Source: Variovorax sp. SG517
Lineage (GTDB): Bacteria; Pseudomonadota; Gammaproteobacteria; Burkholderiales; Burkholderiaceae_C
Length of the DNA: 64,000 bases
NCBI RefSeq assembly: GCF_013376045.1
Contig: NZ_JABMJG010000003.1
Span: forward strand, 620,001 to 684,000
Reading direction: 5' to 3'
Numbering within the stretch: position 1 is the stretch's first letter; every line of letters starts with the position of its first letter. The notes below the pieces were generated by a model, which made no database searches, had not been told where the DNA came from, and saw only the letters and a list, made by a program, of their open reading frames with translations. The translations under genes and the position numbers were made by a program. Of this stretch, positions 33,633-42,350 are shown in pieces.

Positions 33633-35903
33633 ATGCCCAAGCTCAAGCGCCGCCATTTCGTCCTCGGCACCGTAGGGGCCGTCGGCGCCCTCGTCGTCGG
33701 CTGGTCGGCCACGCCGGTTGCCCCGCGGCTCGTGCCCGCCCAACCGTTGCCCACGGCCCCTGGGCAGGTCGCGCTCAACGGCTGGGTCAAGGTGGGCAGC
33801 GACAACACGGTCACGCTGATGATGTCGCAGTCGGAAATGGGGCAGGGCACGCACACGGGCCTTTCGATGCTTCTGGCCGAGGAGATGGGCGCCTCGCTCG
33901 AGCAGATCCGGCTGGAGACGGCCGGCTCCGACGCCATCTACAACAACCAGGCGGCGATCCTCGACGCGCTGCCCTTCCGGCCCGGCGACGAGGGCGCCAT
34001 GAAGCGCTCGACCGAGCATGTGATGGGCAAGCTGCTGCGCGCGATCCCGGGGCTTTCGGGTACGGGCGGATCGTCGAGCATCACCGACCAGTGGATGCCG
34101 CTGCGCGAAGCCGGCGCGTCGGCGCGCGTCATGCTAGTGGGCGCCGCCGCCGCGCAGTGGCAGGTGCCGGCGGCCGAATGCCGCGCCGAGGCCGGGCGCG
34201 TGCTGCACCAGGCAAGCGGCAGGAGCGCCACTTTCGGCGAACTGGCGCCGAAGGCCGCGCAACAGCCGCTGCCGGCGCAGGTGGCGCTGAAGAAGCCGGC
34301 CGACTTCAAGCTCATCGGCCAGCCCGCTCGGCGCATGGACGGCGCGGCCAAGCTCGATGGCTCCGCCACCTTCGGCCTCGACGTGCTTGCGCCGGGCCTG
34401 CTGTACGCGAGCATCGCGATGTGCCCGACCACCGGCGGCCGCGTGGCGAGCTTCGACGCCAGCGCCGCGCAGAAGCTGCCCGGCGTGCGCAAGGTGATGG
34501 CGCTGGAGCCGGTCGGCGCCACGCTCATCGGCACCGGCGCCACGCCCGGCGGCGTGGCCGTGATCGCCGACACGCCGTACCACGCGATGCGCGCGGTGAA
34601 GGCACTCGTCATCGAATGGGACCACGGCCCGGCCGCCAGTCTTTCCAGCGCGGAAATGATCGATCGCCTGTCACAGACCCTGCGCACCAGCCCCGGCAAC
34701 GCCCGGCTGGACGACGGCGACGTGGCCGCCGCGTTCCGCTCGGCCGCCAAGACCATCGAGGCCGAGTACCGCGTGCCCTTCCTGGCCCACGCGACCATGG
34801 AGCCGATGAATTGCACCGTGCAGTTCAAGGACGGCAAGGCGACAGTCTGGGCGCCGACGCAGGCGCCGGGCTTCACGCGCAGCGCGGCGGCCAAGGCGCT
34901 AGGCATCGATGCGGACAAGGTCGAACTGCACGTGACCTACCTCGGCGGCGGCTTCGGCCGGCGCTACAGCACCGACTTCGTCACCCAGGCCGCCACGCTG
35001 GCGCGCGAGACCGCAGGCGCGCCGGTGCAGCTCTTCTGGTCGCGCGAGGAGGACATGGCGCACGACTTCTATCGGCCCGCCTACGTGGCGCGCTGCAGGG
35101 CGGGCTTCGACGCCGCCGGCGCGCTGGTCGCCTGGCAGACCACCACGGCCGGTTCGAGCATGGGCGCGCCCTCGCTCATGGACACCGCCACCGACGGCGC
35201 CTGGAACACGGCCTACGCCTTTCCCAATGCGCGCGTGGCGCACGTGCCGGTGGAATCGGCCATGCCCACGGGCGTGTGGCGCTCCGTCGCGCATTCGCAG
35301 AACGCCTTCTTCGTGGAGAGCTTCATCGACGAATGCGCGGCCGCCGCCGGCAAGGATCCGGTGGCCTTTCGCGCCGCGCTGCTCGCGAAGGACGAGCGGC
35401 ACATGCGCGTGCTGAAACGCGTGGCGGAGCTGTCGAACTGGGGCCAGCCGCCCGCAGCGGGGCCCGATGGCGCGAAGAGGGCGCGGGGCCTCGCGATCCA
35501 TCGCTCCTTCGGCAGCATCGTCGCGCAGGTGGCCGAGGTGTCGGTCTCGCCCGAGAAGCAGGTGCGCGTGCATCGCGTGGTTTGCGTCATCGACTGCGGC
35601 GTGGCCGTCAACCCGAACCTCGTGCGCCAGCAGATGGAAGGTGCCATCGTCTACGGCCTCTCGGCCGCGCTGCACGGCGAGATCACGGTCGAAAAGGGGC
35701 AGGTGCAGCAGAGCAACTTCCACGACTACATGCCGCTGCGCATGAACGAGTGCCCCGTCATCGAGATCGACATCGTCGCCGGCAGCGAGGAGCCCGGCGG
35801 CGTGGGCGAGCCCGGCACGCCGCCCATCGCGCCGGCGGTGGCCAACGCAGTCTTCGCGCTCACCGGCCAGCGGCTGCGCAGCCTGCCGCTGCGGCTTGTC
35901 TGA
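33633..35903 (+). CDS. Molybdopterin-binding subunit of an IorB-like hydroxylase
   Basis: 756 residues of the xanthine-oxidase superfamily, IorB/aldehyde-oxidase-like type with a Tat-like leader (KRRHFVLGTVGAVGALVVG) for export of a folded cofactor protein. Visible features include the repeated GG-rich segment LGGGFGRRYS, MGQGTHTGLSMLLAEEMGA and the closing EEPGGVGEPGTPPIAPAVANAV, whose glutamate in GVGE is at the position of the catalytic base. The family hydroxylates N-heterocycles or oxidises aldehydes using water. The ATG at 33633 is chosen; the frame is open further upstream through the tetR gene in another frame. The small 2Fe-2S subunit follows 39 bp later, the reverse of the usual iorA-iorB order. 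No cytochrome c subunit or XdhC-like maturation factor is adjacent. Confidence 0.9.
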   Translation: MPKLKRRHFVLGTVGAVGALVVGWSATPVAPRLVPAQPLPTAPGQVALNGWVKVGSDNTVTLMMSQSEMGQGTHTGLSMLLAEEMGASLEQIRLETAGSDAIYNNQAAILDALPFRPGDEGAMKRSTEHVMGKLLRAIPGLSGTGGSSSITDQWMPLREAGASARVMLVGAAAAQWQVPAAECRAEAGRVLHQASGRSATFGELAPKAAQQPLPAQVALKKPADFKLIGQPARRMDGAAKLDGSATFGLDVLAPGLLYASIAMCPTTGGRVASFDASAAQKLPGVRKVMALEPVGATLIGTGATPGGVAVIADTPYHAMRAVKALVIEWDHGPAASLSSAEMIDRLSQTLRTSPGNARLDDGDVAAAFRSAAKTIEAEYRVPFLAHATMEPMNCTVQFKDGKATVWAPTQAPGFTRSAAAKALGIDADKVELHVTYLGGGFGRRYSTDFVTQAATLARETAGAPVQLFWSREEDMAHDFYRPAYVARCRAGFDAAGALVAWQTTTAGSSMGAPSLMDTATDGAWNTAYAFPNARVAHVPVESAMPTGVWRSVAHSQNAFFVESFIDECAAAAGKDPVAFRAALLAKDERHMRVLKRVAELSNWGQPPAAGPDGAKRARGLAIHRSFGSIVAQVAEVSVSPEKQVRVHRVVCVIDCGVAVNPNLVRQQMEGAIVYGLSAALHGEITVEKGQVQQSNFHDYMPLRMNECPVIEIDIVAGSEEPGGVGEPGTPPIAPAVANAVFALTGQRLRSLPLRLV

Positions 35904-35942
35904 CTCCCGACATTCGTACCTTCCATCCAAGAGAGAGACGCC

Positions 35943-36404
35943 ATGACCACCACGATCACCGTCAACGGCAAGACCACCACCGTCGATGCGGAGCCTGATA
36001 CGCCCCTGCTGTGGGTGCTGCGCGGCGAGATGAAGCTCGTCGGCACCAAGTTCGGTTGCGGCAAGGCCCTGTGCGGCGCCTGCACGGTGCACCTCGACGG
36101 CGAGGCGGTGCGCTCCTGCGTCACGCCGATCGAGGCGGTGGGCGCCCGCGAGGTCACCACCATCGAGGGGCTGAAGGGCAAGGAGGCCGACGCCCTGCGC
36201 CGGGCCTGGAGCGAGGTCGACGTGGTGCAGTGCGGCTACTGCCAGAGCGGCCAGCTGATGTCGGCCTGCGCGCTGCTCAGGAAGACGCCCAAGCCCAGCG
36301 ACGAGGACGTCTCCAGCGCCATGAGCGGTAACATTTGCCGCTGCGGGACCTACCCGCGGATCCGGGCCGCGATCCACCTCGCGGCCGGGTCGGTGGCGAG
36401 CTGA
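35943..36404 (+). CDS. 2Fe-2S subunit of the molybdenum hydroxylase
   Basis: 153 residues with all eight cluster cysteines: [17 protein letters not shown] (Cys39, 44, 47) and Cys59 for the plant-type cluster, and CGYCQSGQ (97, 100) plus [10 protein letters not shown] (132, 134) for the second cluster. It carries electrons from the molybdopterin subunit encoded upstream to a membrane or soluble acceptor. There is no signal peptide, so it probably travels out with its Tat-tagged partner. Last gene of the TetR-controlled cassette. Confidence 0.94.
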   Translation: MTTTITVNGKTTTVDAEPDTPLLWVLRGEMKLVGTKFGCGKALCGACTVHLDGEAVRSCVTPIEAVGAREVTTIEGLKGKEADALRRAWSEVDVVQCGYCQSGQLMSACALLRKTPKPSDEDVSSAMSGNICRCGTYPRIRAAIHLAAGSVAS

Positions 36405-36475
36405 CGGGCCGGTTTTTGGCCAGGATGGGGCCGAAAGCCGGGGGAAGAGCGCGGTAACGCTTTTTGCTGCGTGGC

Positions 36476-36545
36476 TGTTTACAAAAATTAAGAAAATTTC
36501 CGTATTCATCGAAAAAGTCGCGAAATAAAATTTTTACGGAAACAG
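36476..36545. promoter_or_regulatory. AT-rich upstream region with inverted repeat
   Basis: About 70 bp of strongly A/T-rich DNA in a high-GC window, before the GntR gene. TTTCCGTA (36497-36504) and TACGGAAA (36535-36542) are a perfect inverted repeat with a 30-bp gap. It probably contains the GntR promoter and perhaps an operator; it does not match the TNGT-N3-ACNA pattern of known FCD regulators. Confidence 0.45.
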
Positions 36546-36620
36546 GGGATATGAAGCTTTTGTACTCCGCCGTACCATCCGCGCGGCCTGCTTCCGGCCT
36601 CCCCCAGTTCCCGACTTTCG

Positions 36621-37355
36621 ATGACTTCCCCAGATCCCTCCCGGACACGAGCGTTGTCCGTGGCCGATACGCTGCGTGACCGCATCTTCGACGGCGAGAT
36701 CGCTCCCGGCTCCCACTTGATGGAAATATCGCTGGCCACCGAGCTCGGCGTCTCGCGCACGCCGGTTCGCGGCGCGATGGCACGGCTGGCGGACGAGGGG
36801 CTGCTGGTCTACCTGCCCAACAAGGGCTTCCAGGTGAGGCGCTTCAACGCGAAGGACGTGCACGACGCCTTCAGCGTGCGCGCCACGCTGGAGGGCATGT
36901 GCTGCCGGCTGATCGGCGATGTCGGCCTCGACGGCACGGCGCTGGCGCAGTTGACGGCCATGCTCGACGAGCAGCACGAACTGCTGCACCACACCGGGGA
37001 ATGGTCCGAAGGCCGCGGCGCGCGCTGGCAGGACCTGGATCAGGCCTTCCACTACAAGCTGCTGGCGCTGGCGGACAACCGCTGGCTCACCGAGGCGGTG
37101 CAGCGCGCCAGCCAGTTGCCGATCATCTTCGACAGCAAGCTGCGGCCCCACAACCGCGAGGCCTCGATGCTGCTGCACCGGCACGAGCAGGCCCTTCAGG
37201 CGTTCGCGGAGCATTGCCGCATCGTCGAGGCGCTGGGCCGGCAGGAGGCCGCCGCCGCCGAGGTCGCCATGCGCGACCACGTCAATGCCAATCGCGACCT
37301 GCTGGTGCTCTACCTGAGCCAGAAGAACCCGACCCGCGTTCGGGCGCTGGTCTGA
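36621..37355 (+). CDS. GntR-family (FCD) transcription regulator
   Basis: 244 residues. The winged helix-turn-helix is clear at residues ~15-75: VADTLRDRIFDGEIAPGSHL, ATELGVSRTPVRGAMARLADEGLLVYLPNKGFQVRRF. The FCD sensor domain follows, with a metal-binding set of Asp and His residues (DLDQAFHYKLLALADN, LLHRHEQALQAF, AMRDHV) characteristic of ligand-dependent regulators of organic-acid catabolism. Target genes are uncertain: it follows the molybdenum hydroxylase by 217 bp and converges with rpiR. The RpiR gene's stop is 8 bp beyond this one. Confidence 0.92.
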   Translation: MTSPDPSRTRALSVADTLRDRIFDGEIAPGSHLMEISLATELGVSRTPVRGAMARLADEGLLVYLPNKGFQVRRFNAKDVHDAFSVRATLEGMCCRLIGDVGLDGTALAQLTAMLDEQHELLHHTGEWSEGRGARWQDLDQAFHYKLLALADNRWLTEAVQRASQLPIIFDSKLRPHNREASMLLHRHEQALQAFAEHCRIVEALGRQEAAAAEVAMRDHVNANRDLLVLYLSQKNPTRVRALV

Positions 37356-37362
37356 AAGAAGC

Positions 37363-38241
37363 TCAGGCGCTCCCCTGGCCGCCGCGCGCGGCCGGCGCCG
37401 GCAGGTAGGCCCCCGACTCGAAGAGCTGCGCCTCGGCCTGGTCGATGCGTTTGATCACCGGCTTGCCCGCGCGGCTGGCCAGCAGCTCGACCAGCGCTTC
37501 CGTCACCGCCACCCCGGCCGCGACCGAGGGGAAGAAAGAAGGGCTGTTGATCGTGAAGAGCAGCGTCTCGTCCGCCAGCAGCGACAGCGGCGACGTCACG
37601 CTGTCGGTGATGGCGACGATGCGGCAGCCGGCCGCCTTTGCGGCCTGCGTTACCTGCAGCGCCTCGCGCGAGTAGGGCGCGAAGCTCGCCACCACCAGTG
37701 CGTCGCCCTTGGCGAAGGCGCGCTGCTGCATCTCCAGCGAGCCCCCCTGGCCGTCGACCAGATGCACGCTGGCGCGGAAGATCCGATACACGTACACGAA
37801 CGAGAACGCGATCGGAAAGCAGGCCCGGAACCCGGCGGCGTGCACGGTGGGCGCCTTCTCGATGAGCGCGCAGGCCTTCTGCAACGCCTGCTCGCTCTGC
37901 TGGTGCGTGGCCTCCAGGTTGCGCCGCTGCACCTCGAACATCTCGCCAGTCAGTGTCTGGTCGCTGGCGCGGCCGACGAGCTGCTTGGCCCGGCCGCCGT
38001 AGGTCTCGGAGCCCAGGCCCATGTCGGCGGCGAAAGCCTCCTTCAGCTGCGGCCAGCCCTCGAAGCCCATGTGCTGCGCGAAACGCACGAGCGTCGCGGG
38101 CGTGCTCTGCGAACGCGTGCCCACGTTGCGCATCGAGCCCGTGACCACCTCGTTCGGATGGTCGAGCACGTAGCGCGCCACCTGCTGAAGGGCGGGGCTC
38201 AGTTCGTTGAAACGCTGGCGGATCTGCTCTTTGGCGCCCAT
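37363..38241 (-). CDS. MurR/RpiR-family regulator
   Basis: 292 residues: N-terminal helix-turn-helix of the RpiR type (residues ~1-77, IRQRFNELSPALQQVARYVLDHPNEVVTGSMRNVGTRSQSTPATLVRFAQHMGFEGWPQLKEAF) and a C-terminal SIS domain (about 110-255) with KGDALVVASFAPYSREALQVTQAAKAAGCRIVAITDS. SIS domains bind phosphosugars or related ligands, but in RpiR regulators of amino-acid catabolism other ligands are likely. It is divergent from the aminotransferase gene, and the 121-bp gap carries three copies of a GGAAC...GTTCC operator. The ATG at 38241 is used; the extended frame upstream overlaps that operator region. Confidence 0.93.
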   Translation of the reverse strand: MGAKEQIRQRFNELSPALQQVARYVLDHPNEVVTGSMRNVGTRSQSTPATLVRFAQHMGFEGWPQLKEAFAADMGLGSETYGGRAKQLVGRASDQTLTGEMFEVQRRNLEATHQQSEQALQKACALIEKAPTVHAAGFRACFPIAFSFVYVYRIFRASVHLVDGQGGSLEMQQRAFAKGDALVVASFAPYSREALQVTQAAKAAGCRIVAITDSVTSPLSLLADETLLFTINSPSFFPSVAAGVAVTEALVELLASRAGKPVIKRIDQAEAQLFESGAYLPAPAARGGQGSA

Positions 38242-38266
38242 GGCGGTGTCTCTCTTTGGCCTGTCT

Positions 38267-38350
38267 GGAACAAATGTACCGGAGGCGTGGAACTCTGGAG
38301 GTTGACGGAACAAATGTTCCAAACAATAATTCGGCGGAAACGTTAGTTCC
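38267..38350. promoter_or_regulatory. Repeated RpiR-type operators
   Basis: GGAACAAATGTACC (38267-38280) and GGAACAAATGTTCC (38307-38320) are two copies exactly 40 bp apart, with a third degenerate copy, GGAAACGTTAGTTCC (38336-38350). All three are inverted repeats lying between rpiR and the aminotransferase. The 40-bp spacing (about four helical turns) puts the two strong sites on the same face. Confidence 0.75.
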
Positions 38351-38362
38351 AAACCCCCATCC

Positions 38363-39697
38363 ATGACACACGTCTTCCACCGCCATCTCCGCCAGACCCC
38401 GCCCGTCGCCGTGGGCTCCCAGGGCATGTTCATCCGCGACGCCGAGGGCCGCGAGTACCTCGACGCCTCCGGCGGTGCGGCCGTGTCGTCGCTCGGCCAT
38501 GCGCACCCGGAGGTGATGGCCGCCATGCACGCGCAGATCGACAAACTGGCCTACGCCCACACCAGCTTCTTCACGAGCGAAGTGGCCGAGCAGCTGGCCG
38601 ACGAGCTGATCGGCTCCGCGCCCGAGGGCATGAGCCACGTCTACCTGGTGAGCGGCGGCTCCGAGGCGGTGGAGTCGGCGCTGAAGATGGCGCGGCAGTA
38701 CTTCGTGGAAATCGGCCAGCCGCAGCGCACGCACTTCATCGCGCGCCGCCAGAGCTACCACGGCAACACGCTGGGCGCGCTGGCCGTGGGCGGCAACGCA
38801 TGGCGCCGCGAACCCTTCGCGCCCATCCTCGTGCCGGCCACGCACGTGTCGCCCTGCTACCCCTACCGCGAGCAGCTTGCCGACGAGAGCGCCGAGCAGT
38901 ACGGCCTGCGCCTCGCGGCCGAACTGGAGGCGGCCATCGTCGCGCAGGGCGCCGACCGCGTGATCGCCTTCGTCGCCGAGACCGTCGGCGGCGCCACGGC
39001 CGGCGTGCTCACGCCGGTGCCGGGCTACTTCAAGGCGGTGCGCGCGGTGTGCGACAAGTACGGCGTGCTGCTGATCCTCGACGAGGTGATGTGCGGCATG
39101 GGCCGCACCGGCTCGCTGCACGCCTGCGAGCAGGAGGGCGTGGTGCCCGACCTCATGACCGTCGCCAAGGGCCTGGGCGGCGGCTACCAGCCGGTGGGCG
39201 CGGTGCTGGCGCAGCGCCGCATCGTCGAGGCGATGTCCAAGGGCAGCGGCTTCTTCCAGCACGGCCACACCTACCTCGGCCACCCCATGGCCTGCGCCGC
39301 CGCGCTCGCGGTGCAGCAGGTGATCCGCCGCGACGGCCTGGTCGCCAAGGTGCGGGAAGACGGCATCGCCTTCGGCGCGATGCTGGCCGAGGCGCTGGGC
39401 TCGCATCCGCACGTGGGCGACATCCGCGGGCGGGGCTTCTTCTGGGGCATCGAGCTGGTGGCCGACCGCGCGAGCAAGGCGCCTTTCGATCCGGCGCTGA
39501 AGATCAACGCCACCATCAAGAAGGACGCCATGTCGCGCGGCCTGCTGTGCTATCCCTTCGGCGGCACGGTCGACGGCCGCCAGGGCGACCACGTGCTGCT
39601 GGCGCCGCCCTTCATCGCCACCCGGGCCGATCTGCAGGAGATCGCCGCGCGGCTCGCGGCCTCCATCGACGCGGTCACGCGTGCCGCGGCGCGCTGA
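38363..39697 (+). CDS. Class III aminotransferase
   Basis: 444 residues of the PLP-dependent ornithine/beta-alanine/GABA aminotransferase class. Visible are the aspartate motif LLILDEVMCGMGRTG, the catalytic lysine (Lys269) in MTVAKGLGGGYQPVGA and RGRGFFWGIELV. Sequences of this form annotate as aspartate aminotransferase family proteins active on omega-amino acids or taurine-like substrates; the exact donor is unknown. First gene of the RpiR-controlled cassette, followed after 56 bp by a binding protein and then by a racemase. Confidence 0.93.
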   Translation: MTHVFHRHLRQTPPVAVGSQGMFIRDAEGREYLDASGGAAVSSLGHAHPEVMAAMHAQIDKLAYAHTSFFTSEVAEQLADELIGSAPEGMSHVYLVSGGSEAVESALKMARQYFVEIGQPQRTHFIARRQSYHGNTLGALAVGGNAWRREPFAPILVPATHVSPCYPYREQLADESAEQYGLRLAAELEAAIVAQGADRVIAFVAETVGGATAGVLTPVPGYFKAVRAVCDKYGVLLILDEVMCGMGRTGSLHACEQEGVVPDLMTVAKGLGGGYQPVGAVLAQRRIVEAMSKGSGFFQHGHTYLGHPMACAAALAVQQVIRRDGLVAKVREDGIAFGAMLAEALGSHPHVGDIRGRGFFWGIELVADRASKAPFDPALKINATIKKDAMSRGLLCYPFGGTVDGRQGDHVLLAPPFIATRADLQEIAARLAASIDAVTRAAAR

Positions 39698-39753
39698 GCG
39701 CTCCCTTTTCCGTCCGTTCGTTTTCCCCCAACCATCGTTCCGAGGAGCGTTCC

Positions 39754-40656
39754 ATGCCCAAGCTTCGTCCGCTGTTTTCCTTCGCCGCCGTGCTTGCGGC
39801 CGTGCTCATGCCCTTTGCCGCCGCCCAGGCGCAGGAGAACGACACGCTCGCCAAGATCAAGGCCAGCGGCTCCATCACCTTCGGCTACCGGGAGTCGTCC
39901 TTCGGCTTCTCGTACCTCGACGCCAACCTCAAGCCCATCGGCTACAGCATCGAGATCTGCAACCGCATCGTCGAGGCGGTGAAGAGCGAGCTGAAGATGC
40001 CGGCCGTCGAGATCAAGTACCAGGCCGTCACCTCGGCCAACCGCATTCCGCTGGTGCAGAACGGCACGGTCGACATCGAGTGCGGCTCCACCACCAACCT
40101 CGTCGAGCGGCAGAAGCTGGTGGCCTTCTCGCCGGACATCTTCCGCTACAACGTGCGCATGCTGGTGAAGGCCGATTCGGGCATCAAAAGCATCGCCGAC
40201 CTGCAGGGCAAGACGGTGGCCACCACCAGCGGCACCACCTCGTTCCGCCTGCTGCGCGAGGCCGACCGCGGCCGCAACCTGGAAGTGACCAACCTCGCGG
40301 GCAAGGACCACAGCGACTCCTTCCTGCTGGTGGAAAGCGGCCGTGCCCAGGCCTTCGTGCTCGACGACATCCTGCTGGCCGGGCAGATCGCGAATGCGCG
40401 CAACCCCAAGGACTTCATCATCACCGGCGAGAGCCTGCGCACCGAGAACCAGTCGCTGATGTTCCGCAAGGATGACCCGGTCTTCAAGGCGCTGGTCGAC
40501 CGCGTGGTCTCGGGCATGATGAAGTCGGGCGAGATGGAAAAGCTCTATGCGAAGTGGTTCATGTCGCCCATTCCGCCCAAGGGCATCAACATCAACTACC
40601 CGCTGAATGCCGAGACGAAGGAGGCCTTCGCCAATCCTTCCTCCAAAGGCATCTGA
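39754..40656 (+). CDS. Amino-acid ABC transporter substrate-binding protein (GltI-like)
   Basis: 300 residues. The signal peptide is cleaved near AQAQ (about residue 27). The mature protein is a type II periplasmic binding protein with TFGYRESSFGFSYLDANLKPIGYSIEICNRIV and MEKLYAKWFMSPIPPKGININYPL, the glutamate/aspartate-binding subgroup. No permease or ATPase gene is present in this cassette, so it must borrow a transporter or be an orphan. CGAGGAG lies before the ATG at 39754. Cotranscription with the aminotransferase (57 bp gap) and racemase (18 bp gap) is likely. Confidence 0.92.
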   Translation: MPKLRPLFSFAAVLAAVLMPFAAAQAQENDTLAKIKASGSITFGYRESSFGFSYLDANLKPIGYSIEICNRIVEAVKSELKMPAVEIKYQAVTSANRIPLVQNGTVDIECGSTTNLVERQKLVAFSPDIFRYNVRMLVKADSGIKSIADLQGKTVATTSGTTSFRLLREADRGRNLEVTNLAGKDHSDSFLLVESGRAQAFVLDDILLAGQIANARNPKDFIITGESLRTENQSLMFRKDDPVFKALVDRVVSGMMKSGEMEKLYAKWFMSPIPPKGININYPLNAETKEAFANPSSKGI

Positions 40657-40674
40657 ACGATTTCCCCCGAGCTC

Positions 40675-41328
40675 ATGACCCGCATTGCCCTGATCCACGC
40701 GCTCTCGCATTCCGTCGCGCCCATCAACGAAGCCTTCGCGCGCGACTGGCCCGAGGCCGTGCGCATGAACCTGCTCGACGACAGCCTCTCGGCCGATTTG
40801 GCGCGCAATGGAAAGGGGCTCGACGACGCCATGCACGAGCGCTTCCAGCGCCTGGCGCAGTACGCGGTCGACACGGGCGCGCAGGGCATCCTCTTCACCT
40901 GCTCGGCCTTCGGGCCGTGCATCGAGGCGGTGGCGCGGCGGCACGCGGGCATTCCGGTACTCAAGCCCAACGAGGCCATGATCGACGAGGCGGTGCAGGG
41001 GCAGGGCAGGCTGGGCCTCATCGCCACCTTCGCGCCCACGCTGGCGTCGATGCCGCCGGAGTTTCCTTCGGAGGTCGCGCTGGAAACCGCGCTTGCCGAA
41101 GGCGCGCTCGATGCCCTGAACGCGGGCGACACGCAGCACCACGACGCCCTGATCGCCGCGCAGGCGGTCGCGCTGCGGGAGCGCGGCTGCACGCGCATCG
41201 CGCTGGCGCAGTTCAGCATGGCGCGGGCACGCGCTGCGTGCGAGGCGGCCAGCGGCCTGCCGGTGCTCACCACGGTCGACAGCGCGGTGCGCGCGCTGCG
41301 CCGGCGCACCGCTTCGGGCTCAGCGTAG
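40675..41328 (+). CDS. Aspartate/glutamate racemase superfamily protein
   Basis: 217 residues of the Asp/Glu/hydantoin racemase fold. The first catalytic cysteine is in ILFTCSAFGPC (Cys76). At the position where the second catalytic cysteine is expected, the protein has IALAQFSMARA (residues ~175-184) with no cysteine. One-cysteine members of the fold include decarboxylase-like enzymes and maleate isomerase relatives, so a true two-base racemase is unlikely. Last gene of the RpiR cassette; its stop overlaps the end of the convergent hypothetical gene by nine bases. Confidence 0.82.
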   Translation: MTRIALIHALSHSVAPINEAFARDWPEAVRMNLLDDSLSADLARNGKGLDDAMHERFQRLAQYAVDTGAQGILFTCSAFGPCIEAVARRHAGIPVLKPNEAMIDEAVQGQGRLGLIATFAPTLASMPPEFPSEVALETALAEGALDALNAGDTQHHDALIAAQAVALRERGCTRIALAQFSMARARAACEAASGLPVLTTVDSAVRALRRRTASGSA

Positions 41329-42201
41329 GCGCGAGCCTTCGATCACCGAGAACAGCGCCGTCATCGCGATCTGGGCCGCGTCGCTGCGCCCCAGGTTGCG
41401 GACCAGGCCGGTCTCGCGGTCGGTCGCTTCCAGCCCCTGCGACAGGCGCCGGTAGATGTCCGCCGAGGGCATGCACGCCGAGGTGCCCAGCGCGTCGCAG
41501 TACGTGTCGGCGAGCACGCCCGCGAGCTGCTCGCTCTGCTCGTTCGACAGCTTCATCGGATCGCCCGCGAACACCACGGCGATGCAGTGCATCAGGTAGG
41601 CCTGTGTCTCGAGCGAGAACGACTGCTGCCGCACGTAGCACTCCACGGCCGACCAGAAGAGCGGCTCGGAGGTGCGGCGCCAGCTCTCGAGCACCTTGCG
41701 CGCCTTCGCCACCAAATCGGCATGCGTGTCGCCGGGCTCTGTGGGGCGCAGCGCCAGGCCCTGCAGGGTGAGGGCGGCCTCGGAGCCGGCCGCGCCGAGG
41801 ATGAAGCTCCAGAACTTCCAGCGCGCGTACCACTTCTTGTCGTGCGCGGGGTCCAGCGGCTCGAGCAGCCAGAAATCGATGGTCTGCACGGCGTCGCCGC
41901 GCTGCTCGGCCACGTTGCCGTCGCCCAGGTCGAGTGCCGCCATGCCCGACTGCATGCGGTCGGCCTCGATGTGCCCTTGCGCGACGATGCCCGCGCTGGA
42001 GCCCGAGCGGTCGATGTCGAGCAGCCGCTGCATCAGCTGCTGCAGTTCGTGGGCCGATGCGCCCGTGGCCTCGACCACGCGCCGCATCGAGGCGCGCTGC
42101 TCGCATTCGAGGTCCTGGGCGTTCTTGCGGCGGTCCTCGCCGTGATCGTCGAAAGTCGACGCGTGTTCTTCCAGCCTGTCGCTGCGCGTGAACGTTCGCA
42201 T
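41320..42201 (-). CDS. Hypothetical cytosolic protein
   Basis: About 293 residues from ATG 42201, which has AGGAG ten bases upstream; the frame is open 11 codons further. The protein is mostly helical and polar. Distinct segments include RLEEHASTFDDHGEDRRKNAQ, HELQQLMQRLLDID and a middle block with AHDKKWYARWKFWSFIL. No signal peptide, membrane segment or catalytic motif is evident. I do not recognise the family. The 3' end overlaps the racemase gene by nine bases in convergent orientation. Codon use is normal, so it is a real gene. Confidence 0.7.
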   Translation of the reverse strand: MRTFTRSDRLEEHASTFDDHGEDRRKNAQDLECEQRASMRRVVEATGASAHELQQLMQRLLDIDRSGSSAGIVAQGHIEADRMQSGMAALDLGDGNVAEQRGDAVQTIDFWLLEPLDPAHDKKWYARWKFWSFILGAAGSEAALTLQGLALRPTEPGDTHADLVAKARKVLESWRRTSEPLFWSAVECYVRQQSFSLETQAYLMHCIAVVFAGDPMKLSNEQSEQLAGVLADTYCDALGTSACMPSADIYRRLSQGLEATDRETGLVRNLGRSDAAQIAMTALFSVIEGSRLR

Positions 42202-42350
42202 TACCGATGACTCCTGCGGGCGTCTCACACACACCCTGATACGTGACTGTGTGTCAATGCAGGGGGCCTGAACATCACCGAAACAGGGGATGCTGAGCCG
42301 GGGCTGACCTGCCCCCTCGTGATAATGGCTGCACTTGAAAAGGAGTACGC

